Shown one piece after another: positions 61,946 to 64,000 of a stretch of 64,000 nucleotides of DNA. Under the pieces are notes generated by a model that did not search any database, was not told where the DNA came from, and worked only from the letters and a program-made list of their open reading frames with translations. Source of the DNA: Candidatus Omnitrophota bacterium (GTDB lineage: Bacteria > Ratteibacteria > UBA8468 > B48-G9 > JAFGKM01). The position numbers were made by a program, and so were the translations under genes. Position 1 is the stretch's first letter. Every line of letters starts with the position of its first letter. Where the stretch lies: assembly GCA_023819375.1 (NCBI GenBank), contig JAMWDI010000001.1, positions 43,685 through 107,684 on the forward strand. Direction: 5' to 3'.

Positions 61946-62428
61946 TCACACCTCCTTTCTTTCAATCTGTTTTTTCAAGTTTGAGAGTTTAATAAAATGG
62001 CTTCTTTCCTCTTTTATGATTTTATCCAATTCTGAATGTTGGGTTTCAGGAATCAAATCTTTTATTTCAAGATAATACATTATTGAATCAAGTTCTCTTC
62101 TAATACCAAAATTTATTGCTTCTGTAATATCCTCTTTATAAAATTCTTTCTCAATATTTTTTGGAAAAATTAATTCTTCTGCATATGCTTTTAAGTAAGC
62201 AAAATATTCTCCTGGGTAAATTTCTGGTGGTTCATATTTTTCTATTTTTGATAAATTCTCTTCAAAAATTTTTTTATGTCTAAGTTCTTCATCAGCAAGA
62301 AAATTAAATAATTCTTTTACTTCTTTATCTTTCACATTGTTCGCAATCTTTCTGTAAAATCTTTCACCATTTTCTTCTATCTTTATTGCAAATTGATAAA
62401 CTTCACTTATATTAAAAAAAATACCCAT
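61946..62428 (-). CDS. Rubrerythrin-like ferritin-domain protein without rubredoxin
   Basis: A 160-aa di-iron protein with IKIEENGERFYRKIA and LADEELRHKKIFEENL (ExxH), then AINFGIRRELDSIMYYLEI and IIKEERSHFIKLSNL (second ExxH). The C-terminal rubredoxin domain is lacking, as in erythrin-like proteins. Likely a peroxide- or oxygen-consuming or iron-binding protein. The end of the gene carries the ribosome-binding site for ferritin. Confidence 0.85.
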   Translation of the reverse strand: MGIFFNISEVYQFAIKIEENGERFYRKIANNVKDKEVKELFNFLADEELRHKKIFEENLSKIEKYEPPEIYPGEYFAYLKAYAEELIFPKNIEKEFYKEDITEAINFGIRRELDSIMYYLEIKDLIPETQHSELDKIIKEERSHFIKLSNLKKQIERKEV

Positions 62429-62439
62429 TTGCCCTCCTT

Positions 62440-63618
62440 TTAAATCAAATTTAATTTTTTATGTTTTTGATAAATTCTTTCTGCTAATATTTCAATTTTT
62501 TCAAAAACTTCTTTCGTTGGGTGGCCCTTAAATATGACTGGTTCTATTATTTCCACATCAAATCCTTTTATCATATCTTCAATATATTTTAACATATTAG
62601 TTCCCCATAAAAAAGAACCTATTAAAGAAATAAATTTTGTCTTTGGTCTTAAAATTTTAAAAAGATAGAGCGTATAAAGGATATAAGGATGAGGTCCACT
62701 TAAAACAGTCGGACTCCCTAATACAATAGTTGCACTATCAACTAAATTTATTGCCAGTTCTCCCAAATCTGTTTCGGTTAAATTAAATGGTTTTACTTCA
62801 ATCCCCTTATCAATTAATATTTTTACAAAATAATCAACTGCTTTTTTTATACTACCATGCATAGAAACATAAGGAATAATTACACAATTTCTTACATTAT
62901 CAGAAACCCATTCATTATAGGCATCAATAATAACCTCAGGAATATCATGAACAGGACCATGACTCGGTGCAATGATTTCTATTTCATAGTTTTTAAGTCT
63001 TTCAAGATATTTTTTAATATGATTCCTAAAAGGCATCATAATTTCGGCATAATATCTTTTAGCACCCAATAAGAAATCATTTTCGCTTGCCCATATTCTA
63101 CTTGTTGCAAGATGAGATCCAAATAAATCACAAGGAAATAAAACTTTATTTTTAATTTCATAAGTTAAAATTGTTTCAGGCCAGTGAACAAATGGTGTAT
63201 AAATAAATTCAAGTGTTTTATCTCCAATATTCAGTTTTTCTCCATCTCTAATTGTAATAATTCTATCTTCTGGAATAAGCAATAAACTTTTTATAAATTC
63301 CTTCCCTTTTTCACTTGCAATAACTTTTGCATTCTCAAATTTTTTAAGTAATTCGGGAATTATTCCAGAATGGTCCTGTTCTGAATGGTTTGAAACAATA
63401 TAATCAATTTTTTCTATTTTAAGTTCTTCTATACCCTTAAACAATTTTTCTTCTGTTCTTGGGTCTGAAGAATCAATTAATACATTTTTTTCATCCTTCA
63501 AGAAATAAGAATTATAACTTGTTCCTTGAGGTAAAGGAATTAATTCATCAAAAAGTCGCCTATCCCAATCATTTGTTATTATGGCATAAATATTTTTTCT
63601 GATTTCTTTAATTATCAT
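62440..63618 (-). CDS. fprA: Flavodiiron protein (A-type flavoprotein)
   Basis: Reduces O2 to water (or NO) in anaerobes. The 392-aa protein has a beta-lactamase-like di-iron domain with [16 protein letters not shown] (HxExDH, about 80-95), [10 protein letters not shown] and [12 protein letters not shown], plus APSHGPVHD near residue 228. A flavodoxin domain follows from about 255 ([31 protein letters not shown]). There is no extra rubredoxin domain; the free rubredoxin gene overlaps its start by 4 nt and is the likely donor. Confidence 0.95.
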   Translation of the reverse strand: MIIKEIRKNIYAIITNDWDRRLFDELIPLPQGTSYNSYFLKDEKNVLIDSSDPRTEEKLFKGIEELKIEKIDYIVSNHSEQDHSGIIPELLKKFENAKVIASEKGKEFIKSLLLIPEDRIITIRDGEKLNIGDKTLEFIYTPFVHWPETILTYEIKNKVLFPCDLFGSHLATSRIWASENDFLLGAKRYYAEIMMPFRNHIKKYLERLKNYEIEIIAPSHGPVHDIPEVIIDAYNEWVSDNVRNCVIIPYVSMHGSIKKAVDYFVKILIDKGIEVKPFNLTETDLGELAINLVDSATIVLGSPTVLSGPHPYILYTLYLFKILRPKTKFISLIGSFLWGTNMLKYIEDMIKGFDVEIIEPVIFKGHPTKEVFEKIEILAERIYQKHKKLNLI

Positions 63619-63782
63619 TTTAAATCCTCCTTTTCAAACATATCCTTTCCTGCTCCACAAACAGGACATACCCAATCGTCGGGCAATTTTTCAAAAGGAG
63701 TGCCCGGATTTATCCCATTTTCAGGGTCTCCTTTTTCTGGATCATATACATATCCACAAACTTTACAAACATATCTATCCAT
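63615..63782 (-). CDS. rub: Rubredoxin
   Basis: A 55-aa one-iron electron carrier read directly from the sequence: [20 protein letters not shown] and [18 protein letters not shown] give the two CxxCG knuckles, with the Asp-Trp-Val lead into the second. The TGA overlaps the flavodiiron protein ATG. GGAGGT lies before the ATG. It should donate electrons to the flavodiiron protein, superoxide reductase and rubrerythrin encoded downstream. Confidence 0.96.
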   Translation of the reverse strand: MDRYVCKVCGYVYDPEKGDPENGINPGTPFEKLPDDWVCPVCGAGKDMFEKEDLK

Positions 63783-63785
63783 TTC

Positions 63786-63980
63786 TTACCTCCTTTTTTC
63801 TATTTTATAACCTGCTTTTTCTATCAGTTCTTCTACTTTTTCATCTGGAATATTTTTAGGTACAAAAACTTTTTTCTTTTTTAAATTAACCACTACCTCT
63901 ATATCTTCATTTTTAAAAACATTCTCAATAGTTCTAACACAGTGTTCACATTTCATATCAGGAACTTTAAATTCCTTCAT
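63786..63980 (-). CDS. Heavy-metal-associated (CopZ-like) domain protein
   Basis: A 64-aa metal-binding protein with the HMA fold: FKVPDMKCEHCVRTIENVF (site CEHC, about residues 11-14), the strand VVVNLKKKKVFV and the end IEKAGYKIEK. CopZ-like proteins carry Cu+; Zn, Ni or Fe cannot be excluded. It is the first visible gene of the defence island; the start of the operon and its promoter are beyond the window edge. The last 20 nt of the window hold no gene. Confidence 0.9.
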   Translation of the reverse strand: MKEFKVPDMKCEHCVRTIENVFKNEDIEVVVNLKKKKVFVPKNIPDEKVEELIEKAGYKIEKRR

Positions 63981-64000
63981 ATTATTTATTTCTCTTTGAA

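Noticed and set aside
61623..62075. 150-codon plus-strand frame opposite the ferritin genes
   Set aside because: It is antisense to two well-supported ferritin-family genes and its product is Phe/Leu/Ser-rich without a recognisable domain.

Overview
The window is strongly AT-rich bacterial chromosome with very tight gene packing: many 4-nt ATGA overlaps, and convergent genes that touch or overlap. A porin-like beta-barrel protein ending in Phe points to a diderm cell. Superoxide reductase, rubrerythrin, rubredoxin, a flavodiiron protein and Pta-AckA point to a fermentative anaerobe. No rRNA or marker gene fixes the taxon. The GlmU-like nucleotidyltransferase and a small conserved protein at 29609..29869 recall PVC/Omnitrophota-type lineages, but that is only an impression. 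No mobile element, CRISPR array or rRNA was seen.

Layout. 1-3155: end of a murG-murC cluster (minus), then a PP-loop tRNA-thiolation-like enzyme and a UPF0280 protein (plus). 3157-4918: ion transporter and CBS-domain partner. 5012-8498: rpsB-tsf, a small membrane protein and a DUF3857/transglutaminase protein. 8499-8910: HU gene and tRNA-Leu. 8981-14980: thrC, an ApgM-type protein that may be the homoserine kinase, then a Trk potassium system (two RCK proteins, an unlisted 46-aa membrane peptide, TrkH) and an OB-fold protein. 14972-20551 (minus): miaB, DUF4321, xerC/D, ligA, DUF763. 20593-21805: alpha/beta hydrolase and acpS. 21788-30310 (minus): a long operon-like run dtd, small proteins, plsC, ispH, S1 protein, nagB, pta, GlmU-like protein, acpP, ackA. 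30374-33507: dapF, comEC with a degenerate nuclease domain, orphan coiled-coil protein. 33478-37628 (minus): tRNA-Asp, thrS lacking the TGS domain, infC with an apparent AUC start, rpmI, rplT and a coupled diguanylate cyclase. 37662-38798: an SfsA/GIY-YIG-like fusion.

38816-43407 is the most novel-looking part. An ArsR repressor with a consensus promoter and operator heads ten packed genes: a DUF318 (ArsP-type) permease, a thioredoxin-like CxxC protein, a free-standing HdrA-N-like protein, two ferredoxins, a CcdA-like transporter, a TlpA/SCO-like exported protein, a small unknown protein and a CdhD-like 4Fe-4S protein. It looks like an ArsR-controlled electron-relay and permease system. Next come a ZIP transporter, a ferritin-like protein and an unknown beta protein, an arsC remnant, a second DUF318 permease and an intact arsC.

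46673-55812 (minus) is a phosphate block: phoB, phoR, a minimal sigma-70-type factor, an unknown protein, an outer-membrane porin, pstS-C-A-B, phoU and arsC. A PHO-box-like direct repeat lies upstream of the sigma gene. 55814-63980 (minus) is an oxygen/iron defence island: HMA protein, rubredoxin, flavodiiron protein, four ferritin-family proteins including rubrerythrin, AhpD-like protein, superoxide reductase, two peroxiredoxins, a Cys-rich mini-protein, flavoproteins, glutaredoxin and a thioredoxin-reductase-like enzyme.

Several genes (thrC, dapF, dtd) have near-consensus promoters so close to the ATG that their mRNAs should be almost leaderless. Five small genes not obvious from long reading frames were read by hand: 12862..13002, 29442..29612, 58857..59006, 63615..63782, and tentatively 45410..45514.
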